From NCBI RefSeq assembly GCF_000151665.1, contig NW_013171815.1, positions 509,153 through 573,152 of the forward strand: a DNA stretch of 64,000 nt, read 5' to 3'. Of the stretch, positions 32,117 through 43,914 are shown piece after piece; within the stretch, counting starts at the first letter, position 1, and the number at the start of each line of letters is the position of its first letter. The notes under the pieces were generated by a model, which was not told the origin of the DNA, did not search any database, and worked only from the letters and a program-made list of their open reading frames with translations. The stretch comes from Blastocystis hominis (Eukaryota > Sar > Bigyra > Opalinata > Blastocystidae). A program made the translations under genes and the position numbers.

Positions 32117-33343
32117 CTAAATCTCGCTTCGAGGAGGAAATCCCATTTCTACAAGCAGTTTCTGATATTCGGGAGTGTAATTTCCATCTTTATCGCGAAT
32201 TACGACCGTCTTCACCTCATACTTTTTCATCTCCTCTCCTTCTCTCTTGATCATATCAGCAATCGAAAACAGTGGCGGCTTTCCTTCTTTTGGCACGAAG
32301 TCCCACCTCTCCACGATCTGCATGTCTACTCATCACACTCCCCCTTCTCCTACGATGCATCCACGCGGCCTGATCGAACCTCTCCTTCCCCAGCGCGCTC
32401 TCCACCACCACAAAATGCCCTCCATCCGCTAAATAACCATGGGCTGCTTCGACATAGTCCTCCACTCCACCTCGGAATTCAAACAAACACGCTTTTTGAT
32501 CCACTTTCGACGACAGCGCGCCTTCTCCCGCCTTAAAATAGGGAGGTGTCCCAGTTATGATGTCGAATTGGGACTTTGCAGGAAGAATGTCCCGATTTCG
32601 GAGATCGCCATGATAGAGTTTCATTCGATCGGAAACGCCATTGTAGCGAAGAGAACGGCTCGCGAGCTCGTAGCTGATTCGTTGGGCTTCGATTCCCGCG
32701 GATTGGAGATCGGGGAAACGCCAACCGACCATCATCAAGACGGAGCCAAGTCCACAGCCAAGATCTAAATGACGGGTGACGGAGTGACCGTCGCTGCGAA
32801 GCTTTTGGATGACGTTGGAGGCGACCCAGGCAGTTGTGACGTCATCTGTGCTGAATCGGTGACCACCTTGTTTTTGGAAGATTTTCCACTTTCCGACGAG
32901 AGAACAGATTGCCTAGAGTGGATGAGGTAGATATAGACAAGAAAACCTCGCCCTTCTTTGGTTGTAAGTCGGGAGAGGACAGATCGGAAGCACAGTCTGG
33001 ACCTGGAATCTCACATCCCTCTGGCCATCTAAATGAAAAGAAAAGAAACTGAAAAACAAACCTTCGATCAGGCATTATTACTCCAGGCTGATTAAATAGG
33101 CGCATTCGTTTCTCACTCTTTATAATTTTGCTTCCCGAGCAAACAGGGCATGTAACGCGCTTCTTTCTTTGAACTCTACACAATCACTCCTTTAAAAGAA
33201 TTCGTACAACTCCCCTGTACCTTTACACTTCCAACAATAGGCTCCCTCATGAAGATCGGTTCCTGGAGGAGGTTCTTGTCTAGGGCATACTTGGGACTAT
33301 TCTGTGCATACATATCCCTCTCTGGCTGGCTCTTGTCCTCCAT
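32117..33343 (-). CDS. Zinc-knuckle SAM methyltransferase (TrmN6-like)
   Basis: N6-adenine-type methyltransferase. The start MEDKSQPERD lies right after the upstream gene's poly(A) element. A 32-nt intron then leads to two CxxCxGxG-like knuckles (CWKCKGTGEV and CPVCSGSK), as in DnaJ zinc domains. The catalytic domain has SAM motif I LDLGCGLGSVLM, acidic GIEAQ, and the amino-methylase motif IITGTPPYF, followed by GGHFVVVESALG. The TPPY form resembles bacterial TrmN6/YfiC, which methylates adenine 37 of tRNA-Val. The C terminus continues KYEVKTVVIRDKDG to a TAG. Six introns of 28-36 nt. The substrate is inferred, not shown. Confidence 0.7.
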
Positions 33344-33364
33344 CAAAGAGTGCTACGTTTGGAA

Positions 33365-33376
33365 AACAAACAAATA
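33365..33376 (-). terminator. Poly(A) element of the Lys/Glu-rich gene, creates TAA
   Basis: The frame ends ATA GAC T (33377), followed by spacer TATT and TGTTTGTT (33372-33365). It sits 21 nt before the methyltransferase ATG. Confidence 0.75.
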
Positions 33377-34056
33377 AGTCTATTTCGTCCTCATGTTCAA
33401 TTAACTCAAGTTCTAACTCTGGTAAGTTTTCCGGCATGAAATGGATGTCGTTATCCACATATTCATAATCCCCATTCCTCATGTTTTCTCGCTGCTTTTC
33501 TTCTCGCATGTCTTCATTATACTTGGTTATTTCTCTGACTAAAAATGAAATCATTCCTTCAATTCAAACTCTCTTCTTTCAGGATTTGTTTCGGGGTGAG
33601 TTTTCGCACCGATGCAAGTCCATGAACCAATTTATTGTGTCGCCGCTCTAGAAATCATAACTGAATCGAATCAATGCCTAGTCGACGAAGATAGAGCACG
33701 CTGCGCACGTCTTGGATAAGCCAGGGGCGCTTTTTAAGTTGGACTTCATCGATCCCGAATTCTGCTATTTGAGGATCATATACGAAACCTTCTTTCTTTG
33801 TGAAATCCACTTCAGGACCAAAGTCTTCTTCTGTGATAATGATCTTCTTCTTATTCTTCTTCTTTCGGCTCTTTTTCTTCTTGGAGGCAGTTTCTTCGGT
33901 TTTGGTTTCCTTTTCTTCCTTTACATCCTTTTTACTCTCGATCTCTGTATTTTCCTCCTTTGTAGGAGGAGCTTCTGTTTCGATTTGTTCTTCTGCGGCT
34001 TTTGCTTCCTTTTCAACCGGATTGCCACTTTCGGACGTGTTACTAGCCGTTTCCAT
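33377..34056 (-). CDS. Lys/Glu-rich protein of unknown function
   Basis: Not recognised. About 200 residues from three exons (introns of 39 and 31 nt). The N-terminal 70 residues are almost only Glu, Lys, Thr and Ala, with a basic patch KKKKSRKKKNKKK that could be a nuclear or nucleolar signal. The rest is better ordered (VYDPQIAEFGIDEVQLKKRP; VREITKYNEDMREEK) and ends in an acidic stretch. The terminal codons GAA ATA GAC are followed by T and the poly(A) element. The spacing from the stop to the next ATG is 33 nt. Confidence 0.65.
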
Positions 34057-34076
34057 CCGGACTAGACAAAGTGTGA

Positions 34077-34084
34077 AACAAACA
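34077..34084 (-). terminator. Poly(A) element of the DUF5054 gene
   Basis: TGTTTGTT on the minus strand about 10 nt after the encoded TAA at 34096-34094, and 21 nt before the ATG of the next gene. Confidence 0.7.
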
Positions 34085-34093
34085 ATACCAAAG

Positions 34094-36781
34094 TTAACTA
34101 CTCTCTATAACATACCGGAAAACCATGTCCGCATCCTGCTTCTCGAACGGATACCACATCACATAGTTCACTCCCCAAAGATTGTTCACCAGCATCGTGC
34201 TCACTCCCTTCTCCAAATCCGGTTCATCAAACGGGCAGGGGAACCCCGTCGGTTTCCCCACCACCACAATCCCCGCATCGAGCGACCGCACCAAGAGCTC
34301 ATGCTCTCCGAAGGCATACGAAAACCCGTCCAGAACACCGTGCTGGTGCGCGTTTCCTCTGGTTTTTTGCATGTGCAGCTGGTTCATCTGGAGGTTCTCT
34401 CCGAGCTTGTTCATCTTCCATCCGCTTCGATCGGTGTCGTTTACCGCGGGAATCACGTTGAACGACGTGAACAACGACTCGGGAATGCGCGTCGCGGTTT
34501 TATTGAGGAGCTAGCGATGAGAAAAAGCGGACAAAACGCGTACGATGGTTTCGAAAGAAATAGAATGCGAGTCGTTACTGGTTTTGTAGATCGCGTAGAT
34601 CGATTCCGGCGCGCCATACAGCGAATGAAACAGTTTATCGAACTCCATCACAACGACGAGCGTGGTTTCGTTGTCCTGCACGCGCAGAAAGCTTTCCTTA
34701 TACCGACTCAACACCTTCGATTCAGGTCTACAACGAGATTGGTACCGCGGTGCTGAGCGAATGCACCTTCTCCAAATTCGGCTTTCCGAAGTCCTGCGGC
34801 CCCCATTCGTTCCACTCAATGAAATACTCCTTCATGAAGCTACGCGTCACACCACTCTCCATCCTCCCACGCGTCATAATCGCTCGAATTGTACACCGAA
34901 TACTGCAGAGACCCGATCGAATGCTTCTCGTCGCACCATTCCCGCTCGGTGATCGAATCGAACAGTCGAACCAGCGCCCCCGTTCGCTCGGAAATGCTCA
35001 CAATGAACTCGCCGAACTCCACGTTCTCCACCGATTCCAGCTTTTCGAACTCGTCGAGGGGAGGAACGGACGGAGCCAGCAAGGCCAGCTCGGACTCGAT
35101 TTGCTCTTTGAGCGGGTGGTCTTTCAAAGCGGCCAGCGGTGCGTCGAATCCCCAGGTTCGCTGCTCCTTCCACGTTTCCACGGTTGCCATAAAGTTCGCT
35201 TTTTTCTCTTCCAAGCATCGATGAAACGCTTCCTACGCTTGACTTCGCTTTCCATCTCGCACGTTGGTCCAATTCTCCGTGTCGTGCAGGAACATTTTCG
35301 TATCGGCGCCCCACGTGTGCTCTCCATTAAACAAAAACAGCCTGCTGAAATCGTAGTAACGTGGATCCTCTTCATCGCACGCGCCGCTGGCTTCACAATC
35401 GGTTCGTTCTCTCTCGATGACTCGCATCATTGCGAGTTTCTTAGGGTCCGACGCGCATCCATGCACCCACGTGTCTCCAATCTCCATTTCTAACAGCGGG
35501 AGCGAGTCGGGATTGGCCTCCACGTAGCGTGCAGCAGGTTCAATGAAGGCGTCGAACGTCGAAGCGACGACTTCGGCTTTGGGGAAGAAATCCTGCGCGG
35601 CGTTGAAGATGGTTTGCAGCCAGCCGGGCTGATAGGAGCCTTGATTGTCGCCGTTAAACGCGACTAACATCGCTTCGGAGTATCCGGGGATGATCACGAG
35701 ATCCTATGTGTCGAGAGAAATGAGCTGCGATACGTCGAGCGAACTCCATCCGCCGTAGCCGTTGCGATGATTGAGATTGAGGATCTCTTCGCCGCTCGCT
35801 GGGTCGCGCCATCGGTAGATATTGGGTACATTGGGAGGCTGGCTGACCCCATTAACGCCTTGCCGTGCAGTGAAGGACGTTTCAATTCGTTTGGATAAAA
35901 AGACATTCATTCATTCAATTCATTCAATTCAATTCAATTCATTCAATTCATTCAATTCAAAAATCGATGGGATATGGAAAGCCAAAATACCGTTCTTCTT
36001 GAGAATCGGAATCGCGGCGGCGGTCGTTCCTGGAACCTACGAGAGAAGAGAAAGAGAAAAGAAAACGTCGTTTTGGCTGATGAAATGGGATTCCGTTTTA
36101 TTAAACCGACGCTTTAAATCGTTGGAGAGCTTAATGCCGAAGGATATCGAAGATCTGGGATTGAAGGAATCAAAAGGAAGGACTCGTCCAGGATTTCTAG
36201 CTGCGAGACGAAGGGAAAAGCATGCCAAGTAATCCAATCCTTATCGATACATTGATCCATTTGCTTTAAAGCATCCTACGCTTCGGAAATCCACAAATAA
36301 AATACTTGTGAAGGACAATGAATTCCAAGACCTTGGGGACAATCATAAAACAAACTAATAAGCCAAGATTGGGTCGTGAACTTCATCTGCACATTTGATC
36401 CCATTTTTTCATATTTTGTCCCCTCCTATATTTCAATATCAATCGAAAAACACAAACTGAAAATATGCGAGGATAAATCTCGTCAAAGTATCTGTTTACA
36501 ATGTTCACCGTGGTATCGACAAATCCGGCATCAAAATGACAGCCGTGGATAACGTGAACCTTCGTAATCTCCGCCATTCCCATATTTGGATAAAAACAGC
36601 TCGGACTTGCTCCCTCTTTGAAGCAACATCCTCTGTCAACACACATCTCGCTGGAAATGCCTAGAAACACACGAGAAACAGATAACACACCTTCAAATCC
36701 ACAAGGAACGGGGTTATTAATAGCGCAAGAATCTTTGGCTAAAGCAACAAAGTACAGCAGAATTAAAAATAGAATAATCAT
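34094..36781 (-). CDS. Secreted trefoil + DUF5054 (GH38-like) protein
   Basis: Signal peptide MIILFLILLYFVALA, then a trefoil-type (P-domain) module with CGFEGV, CVDRGCCF and SCFYP. The catalytic-like domain begins VHVIHGCHFDAGFVDTTVNI and continues with TWHAFPF, DVPGTTAAAIPIL, GVNGVSQPPNVPNIYRWRD, NGYGGW, IGDTWVHGCASDP and EHTWG. This is the DUF5054 pattern, distantly like GH38 alpha-mannosidases. The C-terminal beta part ends GFPCPFDEPD and LVNNLWGVNYVMWYPF. About ten introns of 29-32 nt. Between KKNG and VNGVSQ lies a longer gap containing a TTCAA/TTCAT microsatellite. It is either an unusually long intron (about 130 nt) or a disruption. TAA is encoded. Confidence 0.72.
35904..35959. repeat. 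ATTCA/ATTCAATTC microsatellite inside the DUF5054 gene
   Basis: Tandem units of TTCATTCAA type between two conserved coding blocks. No frame through it preserves the expected family sequence, so it probably lies in an intron. Confidence 0.7.
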
Positions 36782-36832
36782 TTTGAAAACTTGTTTGAAG
36801 TTAAAAGGTTCAATGTCCAACAAACAAACAAA

Positions 36833-38092
36833 CTACAACATAGGATCAAAATCCGAATCTTGTTTCTCCTATCACCTAAAACACGAAAACAACGAAAACC
36901 TGCAAATAACGGCAGAGAGCTTCTAATCTTCTCGACTGCTCCTTGAGCCTTGCACATTCCTTTTTCATTTTCGACATCTACTCTCCACCACAATCCTCAC
37001 TCCCTACTTCATTTTGCAACTCGGAAATTTCCTTGTTTTTCGCTTTAATCTCTGCATTTCGTTCTTTTAGAACCGTCTCATAGCGTTTCACCAAATTGCT
37101 TAACTACATCACACAAACGTCCCCTGTCCAACATTTTCCCTGTTTTCCTTTGTGCTCGCAATCACTTCTTCCTGTTTCTTTACAAGTTCCTGGTACTCGG
37201 CGATCGTTTTCTTCGCTTCTTCTCCCTCCATAATTTTGGCGTTGGCTTGGCGAAGCAAGACTGCCATCTCTTGAAGACGCTCTTCGTAGCTTGTCTAGAG
37301 TCTGAAGAGAAAACGAAGCAATCCACATTCGCCTCTGTAAGTTTATCAATCAACTCTTTGCTCAGTTCAGCCTGCTCCTGATATTTGGCGACTCGCTCAC
37401 GGAAGTCTGTACGCAGCGTTTGATTTTCTTCTAATAACACCTGATTCGCTTTCGTGTTCTCTTCAACACGCTTATTCAAGTCGTCCAGAGACTGCATAAA
37501 CTGTACGATTATGCCTTCTCTGAAAGTGAGGAGGGTCGCTAGTGGTAGTACCTCAGTCGTTTTTCCTCCATCAACTGATCTTTCTCTTTGACAGTGATAT
37601 ATTCGATTTGTTGCTCCTGCTTCCTGTTCACTTCCTGGAGGCACGCCACGAGTTCACTGCTTTTGGCAGCATGCGCTTTTACTACCTTCCACATAATAAC
37701 GATTCATTACGTTTCTCGTTCTCTTTCTCTAGCACTCCGCGCACTTTTACCTCCTTTGCCAGGTCACTTTCGAGACATCTACAAAACCCGACCTAGATAG
37801 CAACACATTCTATAGAAATACCGTAGAAAAATACAAAAAGCGAAGGAGAGAGTTCTTCTCTTCAAGTGTAACGGGAGCAGCGTTAATCCCTTGGAGCAGG
37901 GAAGACTGGTCTTTGCTCAAAACAGACTGCGGTGCCTTCCCTACGAGAATATCACCGAGCGCGGAATTATACGAGTTCCCAGAGTGATTTCCACAATCTG
38001 CTTTCGAATATCGGCAATAACTAGGGAAATGAGAATTTCACAGATTGCAAACTCGTCTGCTGCGTTTTTGCCCCCGAACCCTCACTGCTCAT
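36833..38092 (-). CDS. Taxilin-like coiled-coil protein
   Basis: Taxilins are long coiled coils that bind syntaxins and nascent polypeptide complexes. After a short N terminus (MSSEGSGAKTQQT) and two introns, the protein is nearly all heptads: DDLNKRVEENTKANQVLLEE, KYQEQAELSKELIDKLTEAN, LLRQANAKIMEGEEAKK, VKRYETVLKERNAEIK, and near the end MSKMKKECARLKEQ with RLEALCRYLQ. The last resembles the C-terminal motif of taxilins. Not every middle intron was resolved. The genomic stop is TAG at 36835-36833, overlapped by the poly(A) spacer. The ATG lies 9 nt from the poly(A) element of the SLC35F gene. Confidence 0.55.
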
Positions 38093-38101
38093 ATTAAATA
38101 T

Positions 38102-38109
38102 AACAAACA
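38102..38109 (-). terminator. Poly(A) element of the SLC35F gene
   Basis: TGTTTGTT on the minus strand, 9 nt upstream of the taxilin-like ATG and about 50 nt after the SLC35F TAA. Confidence 0.65.
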
Positions 38110-38159
38110 CGTTCGTTCAAAGAAGTTCCCTATTCAGGACAAAGAAACCCAGTTTCTTG

Positions 38160-39314
38160 TTAGACCATCTTGGCCGGAGTTTCCTGGTTTTCCTCCTGCG
38201 GCTTCATAATCGCTACAAATAACGGAATTCCAAAAATCCCCACGTTTCGACAGATCGTTCTCCGGCAATTCCCAGTTGTAGACCACCACTCCGACGATCG
38301 TGATCGCCAGCGCGATGAAGTACACCAGCGTAGGCGGCTATCTCTCACCACTCCCCATCGCACATACATCATCGAAGAGGAAGAAGGTCAGCACCGATGC
38401 GATTACATCCGAAGTCAGCAAGTGCATATTGAACACCACCGCGTCGTTCTTCTCCATGAACACCTACTCCTCACGCCCCGCACTCTCCTGTACCGCGGTT
38501 ATCACGTACATCGCGAAGAGACAAACGACGTATCCCGCGAGGAGCGCGACCGACACGCCGTCCCAGGGAACGGCGATCAGCGAGTTCCGCTCAAAGAGGA
38601 CGATGAAGAGAAGGGAGAAAACGGTGCCGCCCAGACCGAGCATTCCGAGGAATTCTTTCTGGAGAGAAGGGAGGGGACGCTGCCTACCCAGTCGTTGTGC
38701 TTGACGAGGACTTCTTGGCAGACGTTGCTCACTGCGTAGAGCACGGCGCTGCTCAGAGCCATCAGATCGCCGATCACGCGATGGGTGCCCGAAGAGTTCT
38801 TCGCGTCGTGGATGATCATGACTGCGAGGCCGATGAGGCAGAGCAGGACGGCGAGGTAGTGGCGAAGAGAGAATTTGGAATGGAGGAAGATGAGCGAAAT
38901 CACCACTGTGGCTGGAATACACATAGCATCGCACAGCATGATGCTGAGAATGGTCGTGTACTCGTAGGCCTTTACAATGAGGCAGTTAGCTGTCGCGTCA
39001 ATAATGGAAACGATCAGGTATTTCCACCAAGCGGTCTAGATGGAAAGGGAATTACAAAAATACCTTAAAGCCGACCTCTTTCTTTCCAAAGCACCGAGAA
39101 AGGAGGAAGAAAGCGAGCAGAATGTAAGTACCGCAGCTTTGGGTAAAAGAAAGGTAAACCTATATTAAATGATTGCAAAAAGCCTACATTGCGATTCGCC
39201 AGGTATTGAGTAAAAATGCTGGTGCAGGCAATGGAGAGGGAGATCGACTGGACGTAAGGAATGAAAACGCTTCTATACTTGTCCTAAGAAAAAGTTTCCG
39301 ACGCGGTTGCTCAT
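38160..39314 (-). CDS. SLC35F-family transporter
   Basis: Member of the drug/metabolite transporter superfamily, SLC35F1/F2 branch, with about ten predicted membrane helices. Exons separated by 28-31-nt introns give MSNRVGNFFLGQ, SISLSIACTSIFTQYLA, then TANCLIVKAYEYTTILSIML, LGLAVMIIHDAK-type helices, and the branch hallmark GDLMALSSAVLYAVSNVCQE. Later helices include FNMHLLTSDVIASVL. About 340 residues. The C terminus after a 28-nt intron is EENQETPAKMV and TAA. Transport substrate is unknown for most of this branch. Confidence 0.82.
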
Positions 39315-40528
39315 GAAATAGATTTGTGGTGAATACGAACAACTATTCTCAGCGGAGTTTTCATTCAATTTTACCAATTAATTATTATTGATCTTATGAT
39401 TATAAGCAATGGGAATGAACATTAATTTAATTCGTAATGTCGAAAAACACATTAACTCAATTTGCAAGGAATGAGGTTAATGGGCGAAGTAGACTCAGAA
39501 GGTATATTGAAGATGATAATATCACCAGAGGAAAATGATTATTAGGATGGAAGAAACAGAACTACTCTTGGGTAATGAGATTGGAGAAACATATTTCGTT
39601 TTTAATCAACCGAATATCATTCACATTGATCTGAAAGTACAAATCAACGGCTTTTGGCTTATTGGTGTACAATTCGAAATGCAGAGAAAACCGTGAGGAA
39701 TATTTGCGAAAGTGATTGAAATAGGATTATTATAAAGTCTCCAGCGGTTTATTTCTTTTAGAACACCTAGTTCTATTCAATGATCAACAACTAGACCAGT
39801 ATTTTGCTGGAATTAGTTAGAGAACTCTTAGATAGCTTGTGTTTCAACAAAAATGGAACAAGCAGTGCTACCTGCACATTAGTCACACAGCTCTTAGGAT
39901 AGAACAGTTCTCATTCAATTCATGAATCATGTAGTAGGATGCTAGAAAAAGAGAAGGATGACTATGAAATGTCACGAAGCAATGATTCTATCAAAATGGT
40001 AATGCTTTGCTTAACGACTTCTAGCACATACACTCCTTACATGGATGGAATGATGATAAGTAGTAGATCTCATGTTTACTGAATTGCACATTCAGTATAG
40101 CCACCTTCTATTCGCAAAATATTACGAGACTACAGTGATTTGCGTCATTCTGTCTATGTACTACACGCACAAACATTAAAAAAATGAACCAAACACAGCA
40201 ATAAAGATAGATAACATGATAGGAAAAAAGATAACTTTTATTTACAGCTAATAGCAAGTGCAAAGCGAGACTATCCATGTTGACACATAACAAAAAAGCA
40301 AGTATTGATAAAGAAATAAAGTACAAATCTAAATTAGAATCTTTTGAGCAACAAGAAAAAAAGCAGTCAACACAAGATTCAGAAATAGCCCTGTTCATTA
40401 CTTACATGTGTTTTCCATACAAAGGCAATGCTATTATAATCAAAATAATCCAAAACAAACAAATGTATTAAATTGGAAAAAGACATCATTTGTAATATGC
40501 CAACAAATTCACATTATTTCTTATTTCG
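39315..40528. other. AT-rich gene-free stretch
   Basis: About 1.2 kb with no convincing exon on either strand; frames are short, and none shows a recognised motif or poly(A) element. It may contain decayed sequence at the edge of the MORN/LRR island and the promoter of that gene. Confidence 0.5.
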
Positions 40529-42992
40529 ATGCAAAGCAGTGCTAATTTTGTAAATTCTTCTTTTGCGAACTATTATGTTGATAGTTCTGTCATCCAAAAC
40601 GTGCAGGGATGTGTGAATAAAGAAATGAAAGTAGACGGCTGGATTTCACTCATATTGAGTAACAGAGAGTTTATAATATTCAAACTAAATAATGGAGTAT
40701 TCATGAATCAAGGATTTGTGGTCAATGATGAGAAAGTGTTGAAAGTGTTGGGAAATCATCAAATCGGTGGTATTCTATATAATGAAGAATCCATAGTAGA
40801 AGGAATAGTGGATATGGAACATGGAAGTCGATTTGAAGGCTTGATATTGACAGAAAAAGAAAACCAAGGTAAAATTGGAATTCCATTTGGATATGGTGAA
40901 ATGTATGATGATGATGGAATATTGGTGTACAAGGGCATAATGATCAATTGGAAACGATTTGGCTATGGAACGAGTTATCATAATAATGGTTTGATTGAAT
41001 ATGAAGGATATTGGTGTGATGATAATCGATTTGGTAAGGGAATCGTATATGATCGATATGGTAAATTCGTGAATGAATGCATATGGAATAATGGTATTGA
41101 ATGTGATATTACTGAAAAATATGAAGGCGATGGAAGCAAACCACTGAATATCGGAATCAAACATTTGAAACTGATTAACAAATGTGTATTGGTTGATTGG
41201 GATGTTTCATGGCTTTCAGATTTAGAATCCATTGAAATTGGTAATAATTGTTTTGGATCAGTGAAAACATTCAAAATCGATGGATTGAATCGATTGAAAA
41301 CTTTGAAGATTGGAACGGACTCGTTTACTCAAGCGAAAAGTACTGACCAGTGGCATGATGATAGGGCAGGCATCAAGTCTAAATCATTTCACATATTGAA
41401 TTGTGAATCATTGGAATGGATAGAAATTGGTGAATATAGTTTCAGTGACTTTGGAGGCGACTTTGAATTGAAGAATCTACCACAATTACAATCCATTCAA
41501 ATTGGTTCAACTATAAATGAATCATACAATTTCTGGGGTAGTTCGTTTATAATTCGAGGTATTGATATGTTCATTACTGCGTAATGATTAGATCTTCCAA
41601 ATCTACAAAAAATAGTTATAGGTGATTTTGGATTTGTAAAGTCTAGTACAACAGTTATTGAAAGTATTGAATCGTAAAGGCTATAATATTCGAATAGATC
41701 TTCCCTCCTTAAAATCTATAGAAGTCTGCAGGGACGTATTTGAGGGTATTAAAGACGATAAATCATGTTCATTGATAATGCGAAGTATGAATGACATGGC
41801 TGGAAACGATGGGTTGTAGATCTTCCAAAACTATTAAGAATCACTTCGGAGGGATATAGCTTCTATTTTGCCTATTCTATTACACTTGAAAGTAACGACT
41901 ATTGAGATAGTATTGATTTGGTATAGATATTCCAAATGTTCGACTTGTCAAACTACCCCATTCCTTCAAAAATGTTGTGCATCCAGTTGTCAACAGTATT
42001 ATTACAATTTGTATCATTGACACTCTAGATGTTTCCGAATCTTTATTTCCCAAACTTAAACCTTCCAATTATCTCCAGCAACTCGATCCGTCTATCACTT
42101 CTATTGTTCTTTCTGACTGGACTGGCAATGACCCAGATTATACTACTTTTGACCTTTCTCGGTTCACCCATGTAGAATCGATCGTAATTGGAAACTACTG
42201 TTTTGCATCAGTGAAAACATTCAAAATTGATGGATTGAACCGATTGAAAAAACTGAAGATCGGTAAAAACTCATTTACTCAGGAAAAGGTTAGCTATGGC
42301 AATGACATTACGAAATCCTTCCACATATTGAATTGTGAATCATTGGAATCCATTCATATTGGTGAATATAGTTTCAGTGATTTTGCTGGAGACTTTGAAT
42401 TGAAGAATCTGCCGAAACTGTACTCTATTGAAATTGGTGAAGTTGGAATCTTATCTTTTAATTTCTTGTATAGTTCGTTTGTGATTCGAGGTATTGATAT
42501 GATATAGAAAATGTAATGAATAGATCTCCCTAATCTGAGTCTATTGGCACTTGGTAGCTGCGTATTTGGTGAATCTTTAACAACAGTCTTCGAGAGTATA
42601 AAATCAAATGAATGAAATGATTGATATAGACCTTCCATTGTTAGACTATTTGGTGCTTGGAGAATTGGCACTCTGTGGAAGAAGTAACGATGAATCATGC
42701 AGTTTGACAATGCGAAGTATAATACAGCGTTCTTACGAAGTCATCCATAGACCTGCCTGCATTAAACGATATTAAAAGTATTCGAGGAGGGAATTTCGAT
42801 CAACCCCGTTCAGTGACATTAAAAAGTAGTTTTCAATATTGAATATTGATAGTATTTAGATATTCCGAATCTTCAGAGTGTCAATCTACCTGATTCATTC
42901 AGGAATGTTCGATCGAAATCAATATCGAGTAGCGTTTGATGGATTTGATTTCATTCGTAGATGTTTCTCCCATTCTCGCTGATCTTATCTGA
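40529..42992 (+). CDS. MORN-repeat plus leucine-rich-repeat protein
   Basis: About 700 residues. The first exon holds MORN-type repeats (GYGEMYDDDGILVYKG, FGYGTSYHNNGLIEYEGYW, FGKGIVYDRYG), usually membrane- or scaffold-binding. LRR-like units follow: LESIEIGNNCFGSVKTFKIDGL, LEWIEIGEYSFSDFGGDFEL, and later shorter units beginning D/N-[LI]-P. Eight or nine introns of 30-35 nt split the LRR part, each in phase 1 just before a codon pair reading Leu/Ile-Pro, so exons correspond to repeat units. Two blocks (near 41210-41570 and 42160-42480) are near copies. The final exon ends at TGA 42990-42992. Strongly AT-rich codons. The role is unknown. Confidence 0.72.
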
Positions 42993-43914
42993 ATCATCAT
43001 TGTGTAATTAACCAGCAATGGTTTGATATGGATCGCTAAGTAATTCATGAAAGAGAATAATGCATTTGTTATAATAATCTATTTCGATCTTAAACTATGA
43101 GCAACTGTGAATGAATGTTTGAAAAGAAGGATTATGTGTTAAACCTTTCACATATAAATATAAATGTGATAGTAACAATATGCACATATATGTTGTTCTT
43201 AAATACTTGGATTCGATGACAGTAATGGTGAATGTGTTCACATCGAGGTTTGTTCTATCCATAATGAATTGATCTACAAAAAAACTGCCTATTCTCAGTC
43301 TAGGAATGATTTCCATCTATTCGCTATGCCACAACATAATTAATCAATAGTTTTACTAAAAAATAGTATTACTATACTGTTTGTTTCGAATATCAACTCC
43401 TCAGGAGTTTTATTGTTTGCAGTGTCAATATTATCCATATTTGTATACTACCATATTATACACATAAATCAAACAGAAAGAATGTATACCCTTTGCATTC
43501 AATTCTATTTTAGAAAACATAAAACAAGTAACTAATTTACTGATAATAGACAGTATCATTCAGTTCATTCGCTAATTAATCTTTATAACAATGTTCATCA
43601 TCCAATGATTGCGAATAATACTGCATTTCTAATGCTTAACACTTATCTATATTCGATTACCTGAGTTTGGCCTTTCCATTTCGCAAAACATCTATTTATT
43701 CATTTCTATTCGTATATTCAAGGGAATGAAACATGCTAGCTATACTAATTTGAGTTATAAGGATGATCAAACATCAACCGGTGATTGAAAATTAGATCAA
43801 AAACCAAAAATAGATAATTAGGGATTTGGACTTTACAAACAATCAATTATGCATTGAACATACAATTGTTATTGAATTGAATCTAATGATATTTGTAGAT
43901 CCATGCTAAAGATG
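42993..43914. other. AT-rich spacer between the MORN/LRR gene and its inverted relic
   Basis: About 900 nt without supported genes. Short open frames exist but lack motifs, plausible introns and poly(A) elements. Confidence 0.5.

Noticed and set aside
40108-40398. Minus-strand frame of about 95 residues in the AT-rich spacer
   Set aside because: Cys/Leu/Phe-rich composition typical of random AT-rich sequence, with no family motif and no poly(A) element.
43095-43316. Minus-strand frame of about 70 residues between the MORN/LRR gene and its relic
   Set aside because: No motif, and no splice or 3'-end signals nearby; a chance frame.
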